DNA of 64,000 nucleotides. Source: Paraflavitalea soli. GTDB lineage: Bacteria; Bacteroidota; Bacteroidia; Chitinophagales; Chitinophagaceae. The DNA lies in assembly GCF_003555545.1 (NCBI RefSeq), contig NZ_CP032157.1, positions 8,126,546 through 8,190,545 of the forward strand, read 5' to 3'. Positions 25,176-35,135 of this stretch are shown piece by piece. Position numbers and translations under genes: made by a program. The notes under the pieces are model-generated. The model saw only the letters and a list, made by a program, of their open reading frames with translations. It was not told where the DNA came from and ran no database searches. Every line of letters starts with the position of its first letter. Within the stretch, counting starts at the first letter, position 1.

Positions 25176-27104
25176 TTAGCGGCGCAGTTGTTTTATTTTT
25201 TCCAATATATCATCATAAACAGATTCCGGGAAGATCGATGGTTGCCCATACCAGAAAAAGGAATCCATACCTTCGTACACCCCTTCCTGTATATGTCTTT
25301 GAGTGGGCAGGTAGCTCGATACATCATTACAATACCCGGCAACACTCACCCGCTCTCCCTGCCATATTTTTTTTATTCCGATACTATAATCTGTAACGGC
25401 TTCGCGGGATAATCCCACCAGTTTCCAGGAGCCGATATTGATAGTTTGAATATAGACCGGCATAGAAGTTGGGATGGCTTGCGCACGGTTCAACTGCAGC
25501 ATCAGATTTGCCCATCGTACATTCTTTTCGGCATACACATCGCCTTCTTTCCCTTCATTCCTGTTCCGGAATGCTATCAGGGAATCTTCTGTCCATTTTT
25601 TTACGGGGAAATTTATTGAGTCGAGATAGAAAGAAATATTGCCACTCAATTCTTCCTGGGGAAGATCCAGTACATGGGTGATGTCTTCGGCAAGTTTAGT
25701 ACCTGTTGCGGTGTGACTGGCATCAATAGGATTGATATCACCTCCACAACCCTGTATGAATATGGATTTGCGGATGCCAACTTTTTCAGCCAGCCATTTC
25801 CTGGTAACCCCAGGGTAGTTGGCGCTGATGGTGATCCCTTCTGCGCCCTCGTTCTTAAATACAGGGTGGCAGCCAGCCAGGAACAATACTGTTCTTTCTT
25901 TGTCTTTTTTTCTTACGATATTTATTACATCCAGGTCATCATCATAGGGCAAAGGCGCTTTGGTGAAAGTCCGGTTGCCTCCGATGGCTGTTTTGCCTCT
26001 TCCAAAATAAATTGTTGAAGGCTCCATATTTCGGAGCGCGGCCTGAATGGCCGCTACGATGGCGGGCCTTACCACACCATACAAATAAACACTGTCGGGC
26101 TTTTGATTGTGTTCACCCCAGGTCAGCCAGTTTTGTGTTACCGGTGCAAAATGTGTATGAGAAGCATTCACCAGGATCGCGGCTGCGGGGATATTATGCT
26201 TGCGGAGGATTTCCTGTTTTATGGAAGAGATGAAGCTTCCGTCAAATCCACATACATCGGCTCCTGCCAACACTACAATTTGTTTACCCGATGCGATGGC
26301 AAGCGCGGAAACAGTAAGATCTCCATCCGTTCGATGGCGACCGGTATAAATGGTATTGGCTGAGTCCATGCCATATACAGTATTACCGGCAATGGCAATG
26401 GCTTTCAGCCTCACATCGTAGGAGAGGCCATTATATCTTGCGATCCTGATCCCGTTTTTATTTTCTTGTCCCGGGTCAAATTTTATCAGGTCATTTGCTG
26501 TAGTCAGTACATACAGCGATCCTTTTCCGGTGGCCAGGCTTTGGAGATGAGGAATGGCCGTGAGCGTGTTCCAGTGCAGCGCTTTATTTTTCAAAGCAGC
26601 ATAACTGATCCTTCCATCCTTGTCTGCCAGGTAAATATGGTTATCCGAAACAGTTATTGCAATAGCACTAGAAACCCTGCTAATTTTCTTCCACTTCAAT
26701 ACCGGTGCAGCAGCGGAATACAGTAAATTATCGCTGTCATCCACAGCATACCATCCTGCTTTATTGCCGGCCAATAACCTGATGCTACCAGTATTGCCCA
26801 TGCTTTTCCATACCAGTTCACCGGCAGTACCTGAAATCATGAGTTTTCCCTGTCTCCATGCAAACAGGTTGTTGGCAGTATTTCCAAAGGCTGTGCAATC
26901 ACCGGCCTCACCCTTCCTGATCCATTCCAGCGTAAACCTGCCATCCCTGGGCGCACCATAGCCGGCAAGACTTAATGAAAAGGGGTAGGAGGGCGGTTCA
27001 AGGCTTGTTTGGGCAAAACCGGCCCGGTAATTTACCTGGGCGCCGGCAAAGACCATACTGCCAAGCATCAAACCAATTAAAATTAATCTCGCTACAATCT
27101 GCAT
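25176..27104 (-). CDS. Neutral ceramidase-like protein with an inserted beta-propeller-like region
   Basis: 642 residues, signal peptide (MQIVARLILIGLMLGSMVFAG). The ceramidase N-terminal fold begins with YRAGFAQTSLEPPS ... LAGYG and resumes at about residue 265 (VSALAIASGKQIVVLAG). Between residues about 70 and 258 is a block of tectonin/tachylectin-like repeats (AWRQGKLMISG, WYAVDDSDNLLYSA, IYLADKDGRISYA, LYVLTTANDLIKFD, VYGMDSANTIYTG) absent from ordinary ceramidases. Zinc-ligand motif ASHTHFAP (His316, His318) is present. The nucleophile position reads GGDINP (Asn458) where proven neutral ceramidases have a Ser in GDVSPN, so ceramidase activity is doubtful. Role in the PUL unknown. Confidence 0.85.
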   Translation of the reverse strand: MQIVARLILIGLMLGSMVFAGAQVNYRAGFAQTSLEPPSYPFSLSLAGYGAPRDGRFTLEWIRKGEAGDCTAFGNTANNLFAWRQGKLMISGTAGELVWKSMGNTGSIRLLAGNKAGWYAVDDSDNLLYSAAAPVLKWKKISRVSSAIAITVSDNHIYLADKDGRISYAALKNKALHWNTLTAIPHLQSLATGKGSLYVLTTANDLIKFDPGQENKNGIRIARYNGLSYDVRLKAIAIAGNTVYGMDSANTIYTGRHRTDGDLTVSALAIASGKQIVVLAGADVCGFDGSFISSIKQEILRKHNIPAAAILVNASHTHFAPVTQNWLTWGEHNQKPDSVYLYGVVRPAIVAAIQAALRNMEPSTIYFGRGKTAIGGNRTFTKAPLPYDDDLDVINIVRKKDKERTVLFLAGCHPVFKNEGAEGITISANYPGVTRKWLAEKVGIRKSIFIQGCGGDINPIDASHTATGTKLAEDITHVLDLPQEELSGNISFYLDSINFPVKKWTEDSLIAFRNRNEGKEGDVYAEKNVRWANLMLQLNRAQAIPTSMPVYIQTINIGSWKLVGLSREAVTDYSIGIKKIWQGERVSVAGYCNDVSSYLPTQRHIQEGVYEGMDSFFWYGQPSIFPESVYDDILEKIKQLRR

Positions 27105-27116
27105 ACCAACAAGTGA

Positions 27117-28967
27117 TTAGAGGTTGATGAAATACATGGTTGTATTAATGCTTCGCTTTCCTGACGGCGTTATTACCACTGCTTTCAATTGCCTTCTTTC
27201 TCCTTTATGAAGGACTATATACACTGGCTTATCATACAGGAAGTCGGTTTCCCTGGCGTCCTGTCCTTCAAAATTGTAATAGATCTTTGCGCCTGTTACC
27301 GGTGCTTTCATTTCAATCCTGAATTCAACTCCATAAAGCGTTGTGTCTTTGATCCCAATCGGGCCCGGTACGCGATATAGTTTATCGGTTGTATCCAGCT
27401 CTGCCAAATGCAGGGGTAATCGCTGCTCGAAGAAATTGACAGAGTCGATTCTCTCCCGCCGTGTCCATGCAATTTCAGCAAGCGCCATCAAGCGGGGATA
27501 GAGCATATACTCCACCTTTCGGTGGGTGTCCATGTGTTCTGTCCAGATAGCTGCTTCAACGCCTATGATATGTTTCTTTTCTTCTTTGCTCAGACCTGCA
27601 GGGGTAGGATCGAAGGCAAGCACTTTTTCGATAGGATTGTATCCCCAGCCGATAGCCAATGGTTCGAGTTCCCTTTTACCTTGTATGAAATCGAAGTAAA
27701 CATGCGTTTGTGGTGCCATTACCACATCGTGTTGCTGTTTGGCAGCTTTGATCCCTTCTTCAATATTGCGCCAGCTCATCACTGCTGCATTCGGCGCCAA
27801 TCCACCTTCCAGTATTTCATCCCATCCGATGATCTTTCTTCCTTTGGAGTTGACGAATTTTTCAATCCGTTTCACGAAATAGCTTTGCAATTCGAATTCA
27901 TCTTTGAGCTGCTGGTCTTTGATCCGCTTCTGGCAATATTTGCAGACTTTCCACCTGTCCTTGGGACATTCGTCTCCTCCGATATGGATGTATTCAGAAG
28001 GAAATAGTTCCATTACTTCCGTCAATACATCTTCGAGGAATTTAAAGGTGTTCTCTTTGCCTGCACAATACACATCATCATAGATCCCCCAATGTTCCGC
28101 TACTTTAAATGGTCCGGGCTTATCGCCGCAAGCCAACTGCGGATACGCTGCCAATGCTGCCATGGAATGCCCCGGCAATTCTATTTCAGGAATAATGGTC
28201 ACATGTCTTTCTTTGGCAAAAGCAACTATATCCCTGATCTCATCCTGGGTATAGAAGCCGCCGTAAGGAATATGATCGATGCCGCTCAGAGAATCTATAT
28301 AATGGCTTACCTGGCTTCCTGCCCTGTATGCGCCTACCGATGTGAGCCTGGGATATTTCTTGATTTCAATGCGCCATCCATGATCTTCAGTCAGGTGCCA
28401 GTGGTATACATTCATCTTGTATTTAGCCAGCATTTCTATCTGACTTTTGATGAAGGAGACCGGGTAAATATGGTAACCCACATCCTGCATGATGCCGCGA
28501 TAGGCAAAGCGGGGTTGATCTTTAATGTCAGCACATTTCAACCGGATATTTCCGTTGTTGCGCTCAACCAGTTGCATCATGGTTTGAACACCATAGAACA
28601 ATCCTGTTTCATTGCCGGAAACCACAATGTTCGCAGGATCGATCAACAGGGTATAGGATTCATCCTTATCACTTCTCCTGGGCTCATGGGAAAAATAAAT
28701 ACTATTCTTTCCATTATTCTTTGAGCCTTTTTCCTGCGCCAATGCCACGCCATGGTTCTTTAGAATAAAGCTGGCAAACAAGGCCGCTTTCTTTTTAGAT
28801 GGCTCATCGGTGTACAGAAGTACGGTATGGGGAGCAATTGTGAAATAACCATCCTTTACCACCATGGTTGCGGGCATTGGAATTACTCCCGGCTCAGGCG
28901 ACTGAGCCAGGGAGTAAGCGGATACGATCAGCAACAAAAGACTGGTTAAAATATATCTGCAGTTCAT
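27117..28967 (-). CDS. GH20 beta-N-acetylhexosaminidase
   Basis: About 616 residues with a signal peptide (CRYILTSLLLLIVSAYSLAQ). The GH20b domain (RGIMQDVGYHIYPVSFIK is the start of the barrel) contains the catalytic Asp-Glu pair in YIHIGGDECPKDRW and substrate Trp/Asp residues in YHWHLTEDHGWRIEI and AAIWTEHMDT. A C-terminal domain (about 535-617) of the chitobiase type follows. It removes terminal beta-GlcNAc or beta-GalNAc. ATG at 28967 is preferred; a GTG three bases earlier is also open. Part of the PUL operon with gaps of 8 and 12 bases to its neighbours. Confidence 0.95.
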   Translation of the reverse strand: MNCRYILTSLLLLIVSAYSLAQSPEPGVIPMPATMVVKDGYFTIAPHTVLLYTDEPSKKKAALFASFILKNHGVALAQEKGSKNNGKNSIYFSHEPRRSDKDESYTLLIDPANIVVSGNETGLFYGVQTMMQLVERNNGNIRLKCADIKDQPRFAYRGIMQDVGYHIYPVSFIKSQIEMLAKYKMNVYHWHLTEDHGWRIEIKKYPRLTSVGAYRAGSQVSHYIDSLSGIDHIPYGGFYTQDEIRDIVAFAKERHVTIIPEIELPGHSMAALAAYPQLACGDKPGPFKVAEHWGIYDDVYCAGKENTFKFLEDVLTEVMELFPSEYIHIGGDECPKDRWKVCKYCQKRIKDQQLKDEFELQSYFVKRIEKFVNSKGRKIIGWDEILEGGLAPNAAVMSWRNIEEGIKAAKQQHDVVMAPQTHVYFDFIQGKRELEPLAIGWGYNPIEKVLAFDPTPAGLSKEEKKHIIGVEAAIWTEHMDTHRKVEYMLYPRLMALAEIAWTRRERIDSVNFFEQRLPLHLAELDTTDKLYRVPGPIGIKDTTLYGVEFRIEMKAPVTGAKIYYNFEGQDARETDFLYDKPVYIVLHKGERRQLKAVVITPSGKRSINTTMYFINL

Positions 28968-28978
28968 CACTCAATAAT

Positions 28979-29797
28979 TTAGTGTTTGGCACTTACCAGA
29001 TTTTCGAGTGCTTTCTTAACACTGCCATGTTTCATCAATATTGATTTTGCTGCTTCATAATCCGAGATATCCGCTTTCTGCATCAGCATTTTCACTCCAC
29101 GATCGATGATCTTATCGTTGATGAGCTTTACATTCACCATATTATTGCCTTCCACTCTGCCCAACTGTATCATAACAGTGGTTGAAATGATATCGAAGAT
29201 CATTTTTTGTGCAGTACCACATTTCATGCGTGTGCTACCCGTGATGAATTCAGGACCAGTGATCACCTCTACAGGGAAATCGGAAAACTCCGCGATCGGT
29301 GACTGGCGGTTGCTGACAATACATCCGGTTGTGATATGTTGCTCACGGCATTTCTTCAAAGATGCCAAAACAAAAGGCGTGGTTCCGCTGGCTGAAATGC
29401 CCACCACGATATCCTTTGCAGAAATATCCAGTTTTTGCAGCTCTCTCCATCCTTCTTCCGTATCATCTTCTTTTTCCTCCAGCGCATCTACCAGCTTTCT
29501 GGCGCCTCCGGCGAGCACAACATTGAATACGCCTGGTTCCACACCATAAGTGGTCGGCAATTCAATTACGTCCAGCACAGAAAGCCTGCCGCCACTGCCG
29601 GCGCCCAGGTAAAACATCCTGCCGCCATTCTTCAGCTTTCCAACGATAGCGGCGATAAGCCGGTTCAATTGGGGCATGGATCCTTCAATGGCGAGCGCCA
29701 CTTTCTTATCTTCTGTATTGATACAGGCCGTAATTTCTTCAATAGACTTTTGCTCCAGGTTGTTGTATAAAGACGGCTGTTCAGTGATCCTTGTCAT
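28979..29797 (-). CDS. murQ: N-acetylmuramic acid 6-phosphate etherase (MurQ)
   Basis: 272 residues of the SIS fold. It has GAGSGGRLSVLDVIELPTTY (the family pattern GAGTSGRLG-x-LDA-x-E-x-PPTYG, with the proposed catalytic Glu kept), a second acidic block LEEKEDDTEEGW, DIVVGISASGTTPFVLASLK, and GPEFITGSTRMKCGTAQKMI. The enzyme cleaves the D-lactyl ether of MurNAc-6-P to give GlcNAc-6-P and lactate. Slightly shorter than E. coli MurQ (about 298). It sits inside a PUL between GH89 and GH20 genes, and with the BadF-type kinase and transporter could form a MurNAc salvage branch. Confidence 0.9.
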   Translation of the reverse strand: MTRITEQPSLYNNLEQKSIEEITACINTEDKKVALAIEGSMPQLNRLIAAIVGKLKNGGRMFYLGAGSGGRLSVLDVIELPTTYGVEPGVFNVVLAGGARKLVDALEEKEDDTEEGWRELQKLDISAKDIVVGISASGTTPFVLASLKKCREQHITTGCIVSNRQSPIAEFSDFPVEVITGPEFITGSTRMKCGTAQKMIFDIISTTVMIQLGRVEGNNMVNVKLINDKIIDRGVKMLMQKADISDYEAAKSILMKHGSVKKALENLVSAKH

Positions 29798-29826
29798 GAT
29801 ATTTGAATTTTTACTTTTCGATTATT

Positions 29827-32088
29827 TTAATGTTCGTTATTGTTGATCAGTTCGGGATTGTCCTTGTATTCTTTCGCAATCTTAGCGGCATATTTTTTAT
29901 ACATCTCTATTGAAACTGCAATGGGGTCGCCCTGTGCTGTAGCGGGATAGGTTTCATTGCCATTCACCCATTTCCATTCCCATTCTTTTATTCTTTCGTC
30001 GAATACTTTCTGGTTGAATTCTGTTCCTGTTTTCAGGATTCGTCCGGCATCATCTATGAATTGTTCCCAGCGTTTTTTGTAGAACCCGCTGAAGAGGCCG
30101 GACCAATACCGGTAGGCGTACTCGTGCAGTACTGCATCCTTGCCTCCCCATAATGTGATGAGATTTCTTGCATTCTTTTCGTAGAGTTTCTTTTCCTGTT
30201 CATTAGTACCCCATTTCTTTGCATCGTTGAGCCAGGCGCCCAGCAAAAGGTCTTTGCGGGTAGCCATCAGCTTGTCCATATCATCGATGAGCTCCAGGAA
30301 AGCAGCTGTATTCTTTTTGAAGGAAATGCTGTTGCGGCTTTTGAAGCTTTTTGCAAAACGTTGTTGCAGAACCGTTGCGTAATTTGCCATCACCTGGCGG
30401 CCTACTGCTACCAGGTCATACTGATAACAATCATTCGATCCGAATTTTTTGGACGCATTCATCAGGGATGTCCATGCTTTTAAAAAGTCAGCAGGATTGT
30501 AAGGAATGTCAGTAGCAGCCCAATCATTGTCTTTATTGAAAGTAGGACGGGCAATGATGATGGATTCATAATTACCTTCATGAGCGTAAGCTGTATTTTT
30601 CAGGATCCTCCAGGCCTCTTCCGTGTCTTTGTCCCTTTTTCCATAACGGCGTTCCGCGTATTTCACCAGCCATTTGTCGAGATCGATCGGTTGATTGTCC
30701 CACACATGGTCCAGCATCAGTGAATACACAACCGGGTTTTGTTCAATCCCTTCCGGCACCAGCCCGATGCCCAGCAGATTGCCTGCGTTGGGATCGTGCA
30801 CCATTTCTGCCGGTTCCTTTGCCAGGTAGGCCAGGTTGCCATACAAAGAATTCCTTCCTCCGAAATTGTGCAGCATAGACCAGATCCAGGGCTTGCCATA
30901 AAAAGCATCTGTTCTGTTCCATACGGGGTTTTCTTCTGCCCAGAGATCGAGCAGGATCAGTTTATTGTCGGGCACTGCATTGAGGTAAGCCTTAATCTGG
31001 TCTGGTTGCCAGAAATCTTTTTTGTCCACGAACAGCCAGCCCTGCATTATCCAAACAGCTTTGGGATCAACAGTGGCCATGGATCTGTAAACAGCGCTGC
31101 TGATATTGTTCAGGTACATGGAGTCGTTGCTGGGTGGATACATTTCATTGAATGTATCGGCGCCATACAAATGGTCGGTACCAAAAGTCTTGATCTGTTC
31201 TTCCATGAACCTGTTGCCGATCTCGTTGAACAATGGATCACTCGGGTCCAGGATATAGGTATCATCAAACCTGCCTTCCCAGTTTATTTTTTTCAGGTTT
31301 GCTTTGGGATACTTGTCTTTAAATGTTGGCGGAACATGGCCGGTAAAAGCTGGAAGAATGGGCGTCATTCCAAGCTCCCGTTCCCGGGCCAGTATCTTTT
31401 TCTGTAATTCCTCGTGGCTGGTCTTCCAAGTCTTAGGCAGGGGACCACCCCAGGCATCAATATTACCAGCCCAGAACCACATGAAGTAAGCCGGACCGGT
31501 AAAGAATGCATCCATGTCGGCATCGCCAAATCCCATATCCCGGTAAACCCTGTCCCATACTGCATTCTGGCCCGTCATGGCTAAGGGCATATTGATGCCG
31601 TTCAATGCCATATAATCGATCTCCCATTGCCATCTGTCCCAATCCCACCAGGAAGCAGTATAGTTGAAAGTGCAATAATTGAAGTAGTGCCTGTATTGAT
31701 GCGGCGTTACTTTACGGATCTTTTTCTCCACCATCGGAAAGGGGGCAGGTATCTTCAGGTTGGTGCTGTTCCAGCTGATATCACAGTGTGCATAATTCTT
31801 AAGCCAATAATTGAATGCACTGGCTACCGATATGCCATTGTTCCCTTTCAGGACTATTTTTCCACTGCGGCTTTCCAGTTCAAAAACATCTTTTCCATTT
31901 TCCGTTGGAATATAGGCCACTTCAAATTTGTTTGCATAGGCAGGAAGGATCCTTTTGATAATGCCTGCTGCAGCCTGCTTGTTAAAGCCCGAAGAGTCAT
32001 TTCCCGGTTTACCTGTTGCCTGAATAACCAGTATTACGGAAAATACTACAAGTGCAATTGCTCTTTTTTTTCCTGTCATCACTTTCAT
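29827..32088 (-). CDS. GH89 alpha-N-acetylglucosaminidase
   Basis: 753 residues. Signal peptide (KKRAIALVVFSVILVIQATG), then the three NAGLU domains: an N-terminal alpha/beta domain (FEVAYIPTENGKDVFELES ...), the central barrel with YCTFNYTASWWDWDRWQWE and MALNGINMPLAMTGQ, TFNEMYPPS (with the conserved Glu) and GLVPEGIEQNP (second conserved Glu), and an alpha-helical C-terminal domain. It removes terminal alpha-GlcNAc, as on gastric mucin O-glycans or heparan. In the operon it follows the surface lipoprotein gene by one base. Full length, no missing catalytic residue seen. Confidence 0.95.
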   Translation of the reverse strand: MKVMTGKKRAIALVVFSVILVIQATGKPGNDSSGFNKQAAAGIIKRILPAYANKFEVAYIPTENGKDVFELESRSGKIVLKGNNGISVASAFNYWLKNYAHCDISWNSTNLKIPAPFPMVEKKIRKVTPHQYRHYFNYCTFNYTASWWDWDRWQWEIDYMALNGINMPLAMTGQNAVWDRVYRDMGFGDADMDAFFTGPAYFMWFWAGNIDAWGGPLPKTWKTSHEELQKKILARERELGMTPILPAFTGHVPPTFKDKYPKANLKKINWEGRFDDTYILDPSDPLFNEIGNRFMEEQIKTFGTDHLYGADTFNEMYPPSNDSMYLNNISSAVYRSMATVDPKAVWIMQGWLFVDKKDFWQPDQIKAYLNAVPDNKLILLDLWAEENPVWNRTDAFYGKPWIWSMLHNFGGRNSLYGNLAYLAKEPAEMVHDPNAGNLLGIGLVPEGIEQNPVVYSLMLDHVWDNQPIDLDKWLVKYAERRYGKRDKDTEEAWRILKNTAYAHEGNYESIIIARPTFNKDNDWAATDIPYNPADFLKAWTSLMNASKKFGSNDCYQYDLVAVGRQVMANYATVLQQRFAKSFKSRNSISFKKNTAAFLELIDDMDKLMATRKDLLLGAWLNDAKKWGTNEQEKKLYEKNARNLITLWGGKDAVLHEYAYRYWSGLFSGFYKKRWEQFIDDAGRILKTGTEFNQKVFDERIKEWEWKWVNGNETYPATAQGDPIAVSIEMYKKYAAKIAKEYKDNPELINNNEH

Positions 32089-32089
32089 C

Positions 32090-33283
32090 TTATTTTTTTA
32101 ATGGCCAGAATCCGGCCGGATTGAATTTATATCTCCACAGATCGCCGGCACTGTCCAGTGCAAGCAGATCGGTGCCGGAAGCAAATACCAATGGGTACAT
32201 ATCCCAACCACTGCCTACATGCTTTCTTGCGCCGAAATTTCCATCCTCTGAAAGTGGATACTGATACAGGTTCCCATTCGCATCGATGGTGAGTAAACTG
32301 TTCTGATAGGGAACGATCTGTGTAAAAACGCTCCAGCCTATACCGATCTGCCTGATCTTTCCATAATTGAAATCCTCTGCTTCCAGCGGATACATGGTCA
32401 TGGAGCCGCCGCCATCGATGCCGAGTAAGGCGCCCTTGTACGGAATGATTTTGCTGAAGATCCCCCAGCCAAAGCCGATCTTTTTGCTGGCTCCAAAATT
32501 GCCATTCGCATCGATCACATATTGGGTAATATCCCCGCCGCCGCTGGCATCCCTGCCGATCAGGCGGTTGCCTCCGTAGTAAAACACCATATTGAAAATA
32601 TTCCAGCCGGAGCCGATCTGCGAAGGCGCTTCGAATGTCCCATTATTGGCAACAGGATAAAGCAGCAACCGGCCATCCGGTGCTTTGTGGATGAGCTTAC
32701 CGTTGAAATCAAACAGGGTAGTGCCTGCATCGGCTCCAAAGGAGTATACTTTTTCACGTGGTACTTCGCCGGGCGAATAAGAGCCTGTAATGATGAAATA
32801 AGTAGTGCTTATCGCATTGTTGATCTTTATGCCGGCTTCCGTAATGCTGACGGGCAGCAGGTAGGTTTCAAAGGGCAGGATATAACCCAGGGTCTTTACA
32901 CTGATATGCAAAGCGCTGGTGGATTGATTGCCGGATGAGATGATGGCTTCAGGATTGTTCAGCACATAGCTTCCTGCAGGCAGTATCTTGTATGAAGTGG
33001 CGTTCTTAAGATTGAAGCTATCCACCATGGCTGGCAGTACATCGAATTTTACTTTTACATCAGCACCGTTCTTCAGGCTGCCACCAATAAAAGCGCTGTA
33101 GGTGAATTGATACGGGGAATCTGTAATACGTACAGCTTTTTCCAGGGGAGCGTTTGCCTGGGGCATGTACACCATGGTAAACTCACCGGCGCCGGGAATA
33201 GCTTCATTCACATATACTTCCTTACCGCAAGCCGCCAGCAGTATAGCGGCAAGGAGCGTGAACAACTGTATGATCTTTTTCAT
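32090..33283 (-). CDS. Surface lipoprotein: DUF1735 domain plus tachylectin-2-like propeller
   Basis: Lipoprotein signal (MKKIIQLFTLLAAILLAACG) if the ATG at 33283 is used. An Ig-like DUF1735 domain of the BT_3987 type (FTMVYMPQANAPLEKAVRIT ... YLLPVSITEA) is followed by about 215 residues of repeats ending IG-x-GW-x-x-(F/Y) (QIGSGWNIF, KIGFGWGIF, QIGIGWSVF, HVGSGWDMY), four or five blades as in tachylectin-2, a lectin that binds GlcNAc and GalNAc. The gene follows susD as the SusE/SusF position, so it is probably the outer-membrane glycan-binding protein of this PUL. One base before the GH89 start, so translationally coupled. Confidence 0.85.
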   Translation of the reverse strand: MKKIIQLFTLLAAILLAACGKEVYVNEAIPGAGEFTMVYMPQANAPLEKAVRITDSPYQFTYSAFIGGSLKNGADVKVKFDVLPAMVDSFNLKNATSYKILPAGSYVLNNPEAIISSGNQSTSALHISVKTLGYILPFETYLLPVSITEAGIKINNAISTTYFIITGSYSPGEVPREKVYSFGADAGTTLFDFNGKLIHKAPDGRLLLYPVANNGTFEAPSQIGSGWNIFNMVFYYGGNRLIGRDASGGGDITQYVIDANGNFGASKKIGFGWGIFSKIIPYKGALLGIDGGGSMTMYPLEAEDFNYGKIRQIGIGWSVFTQIVPYQNSLLTIDANGNLYQYPLSEDGNFGARKHVGSGWDMYPLVFASGTDLLALDSAGDLWRYKFNPAGFWPLKK

Positions 33284-33311
33284 AATTTCCAACGTTATGC
33301 TTGTTTGTAAA

Positions 33312-35123
33312 TTACCATCCGGGGTTCTGAACCATATTGGGGTTCTTGTCTATTTCACTTTGCGGGATGGGGAACAGGTAGTGTTTTGGGGATTCAAAAA
33401 CCCTTTGTTCGATGATTGTGCGTTTATAGTAATTGACGTCCTGCAGACTTGTGCCGGCCGAGATATTCATTCCATACACGGGGGCCTTATCTGTTTGTGC
33501 GGCAATTTTCCAACGATGTGCATCGAAGTAACGATGTGTTTCAAAGGCAAGCTCCACGCGTCTTTCATTCCTGATAGCATCCCGCATCTGAGACACATTC
33601 AATCCGGCGGGAAGGTCCGGCATTCCGGCCCTGCTCCTGATCGCATTGACGGCATTATACACTTCGGCAACAGGTGTATTCCTGGCTTCATTCAGCGCTT
33701 CCGCATAGTTCAGGTACATTTCTCCCAGGCGGAAGAAGATCCATGTTTTTAAAGTGAAGCGTTGCTGGGGGATGCTAACAGCCGGATCGGAAAACTTTTT
33801 CAGCAAATAGCCGGTGGTATTATAATCCCTTCCGGAATTCCCTCTTCCATCTGCCCCTGTTTGCCAGAACTGCAATCGCCTGTCTATGAAAAATGCACCG
33901 TTGTAGTTGATAGTGGCATAGAAGCGCGGGTCACGGTGAACATACATATTGCTGATGCCTGCGAGCCATCTGCCTGAAGGGGCATCTGCTGTTGCAAATC
34001 CCGTTTCTGTATATCCCGAAGCTGGGTTGATCACGGGCGAGCCATCCGCATTATAACCCTGGATGGGTGCTTTGCCGTTGTCCATTTCATACGCGTCTAC
34101 CTGGGCCTGTGTGGGATTCCATCCATTCCATCCACCCAGACTTCCGGGGAAGGAACATTTTTCCATCCAACCGTCCAATCCGGAATTCCTGGCAAATAAC
34201 ACTTCGGTATTATTGTTTTCGAGGAATAGTTGCTGGTAATTCTGAACAGGGTTAGGGTATTTTCTGAACAATCCATATCCGGCAGCTTCACATTTATCGA
34301 TACAGTCCTTGGCTGCGTTGGCAGCCAACTCCCATTTTTCTGCTTTATACTCCTGGGGAAATAATCTGTTACCCTGTTTGTCCGCAAAATTCTTGTAATC
34401 GGGATTCCCATTCCACAGCGGGCTTGCACTGTACAACAACACTCTTGCCTTTAGGGCCAGCGCAGCAGCTTCCGTGGGTCTTCCCAGATCTCTGTTGGTG
34501 GCAACATGCATATCCAGGAGGCTAATGGCTTTATCACATTCACTCACTACAAAATCCACACATTCGTCCAGCGTTTTTCTTTTAATGGCAGTAAAATCAT
34601 CTGAAACTTTTACAGGATAATCCATCACAGGTACCGGTCCGTAGATCCGCATCAATTGAAAATGATAGAAGGCCCTCAGGAAAATGGCTTCACCTTTCCA
34701 TCGCTGCTTGTTCTCCGCTGTCAGTTCTGGTGAAACAGGGGTGAGATCGAAATATTTCAGGAAGATATTTGCCTTCCTGATACCTTCGTACATATTCTTA
34801 TAGATCTGCCCGGTTACATTGTAGGAGTTCCAGGAGCCCTTGTTCATGAGCTTGGGAAATTTCTCGGGCCATGGAATATTCATTTCATCCGAAGCGATGA
34901 TAAATGGATTGATATCGGCAAAGTCGGTGAAGTAGATCTCATTGGGGAGCCCGGCATAGATATCAGTGAGGAATGCCTCTGCATAGCGTCTTTGTTTGAA
35001 GGCATCCTCGATGGCAATATCCTCTTCAGGGCCTTTATCGAGAAAATCTTTTTTGCAGGACATATTGAATACGAGATTCAAGGCCAGCAGTCCGGTCAGT
35101 ATATTTCTGGTACTTTTTTTCAT
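33312..35123 (-). CDS. susD: SusD/RagB outer-membrane glycan-binding lipoprotein
   Basis: 603 residues. Signal with MKKSTRNILTGLLALNLVFNMSC then KKDFLDKGPE, the classic SusD N-terminal (Cys, Asp/Leu). The TPR-like helical body contains typical blocks (AKARVLLYSASPLWNGN-type LALKARVLLYSASP, and AEVYNAVNAIRSRAGMPDLP near the C-terminus, with NERRVELAFETHRYFDAHRW). It acts with SusC as the lid of a glycan importer. Located 12 bases after susC. Substrate is to be inferred from the enzymes. Confidence 0.95.
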   Translation of the reverse strand: MKKSTRNILTGLLALNLVFNMSCKKDFLDKGPEEDIAIEDAFKQRRYAEAFLTDIYAGLPNEIYFTDFADINPFIIASDEMNIPWPEKFPKLMNKGSWNSYNVTGQIYKNMYEGIRKANIFLKYFDLTPVSPELTAENKQRWKGEAIFLRAFYHFQLMRIYGPVPVMDYPVKVSDDFTAIKRKTLDECVDFVVSECDKAISLLDMHVATNRDLGRPTEAAALALKARVLLYSASPLWNGNPDYKNFADKQGNRLFPQEYKAEKWELAANAAKDCIDKCEAAGYGLFRKYPNPVQNYQQLFLENNNTEVLFARNSGLDGWMEKCSFPGSLGGWNGWNPTQAQVDAYEMDNGKAPIQGYNADGSPVINPASGYTETGFATADAPSGRWLAGISNMYVHRDPRFYATINYNGAFFIDRRLQFWQTGADGRGNSGRDYNTTGYLLKKFSDPAVSIPQQRFTLKTWIFFRLGEMYLNYAEALNEARNTPVAEVYNAVNAIRSRAGMPDLPAGLNVSQMRDAIRNERRVELAFETHRYFDAHRWKIAAQTDKAPVYGMNISAGTSLQDVNYYKRTIIEQRVFESPKHYLFPIPQSEIDKNPNMVQNPGW

Positions 35124-35135
35124 GATTGTTCCGTT

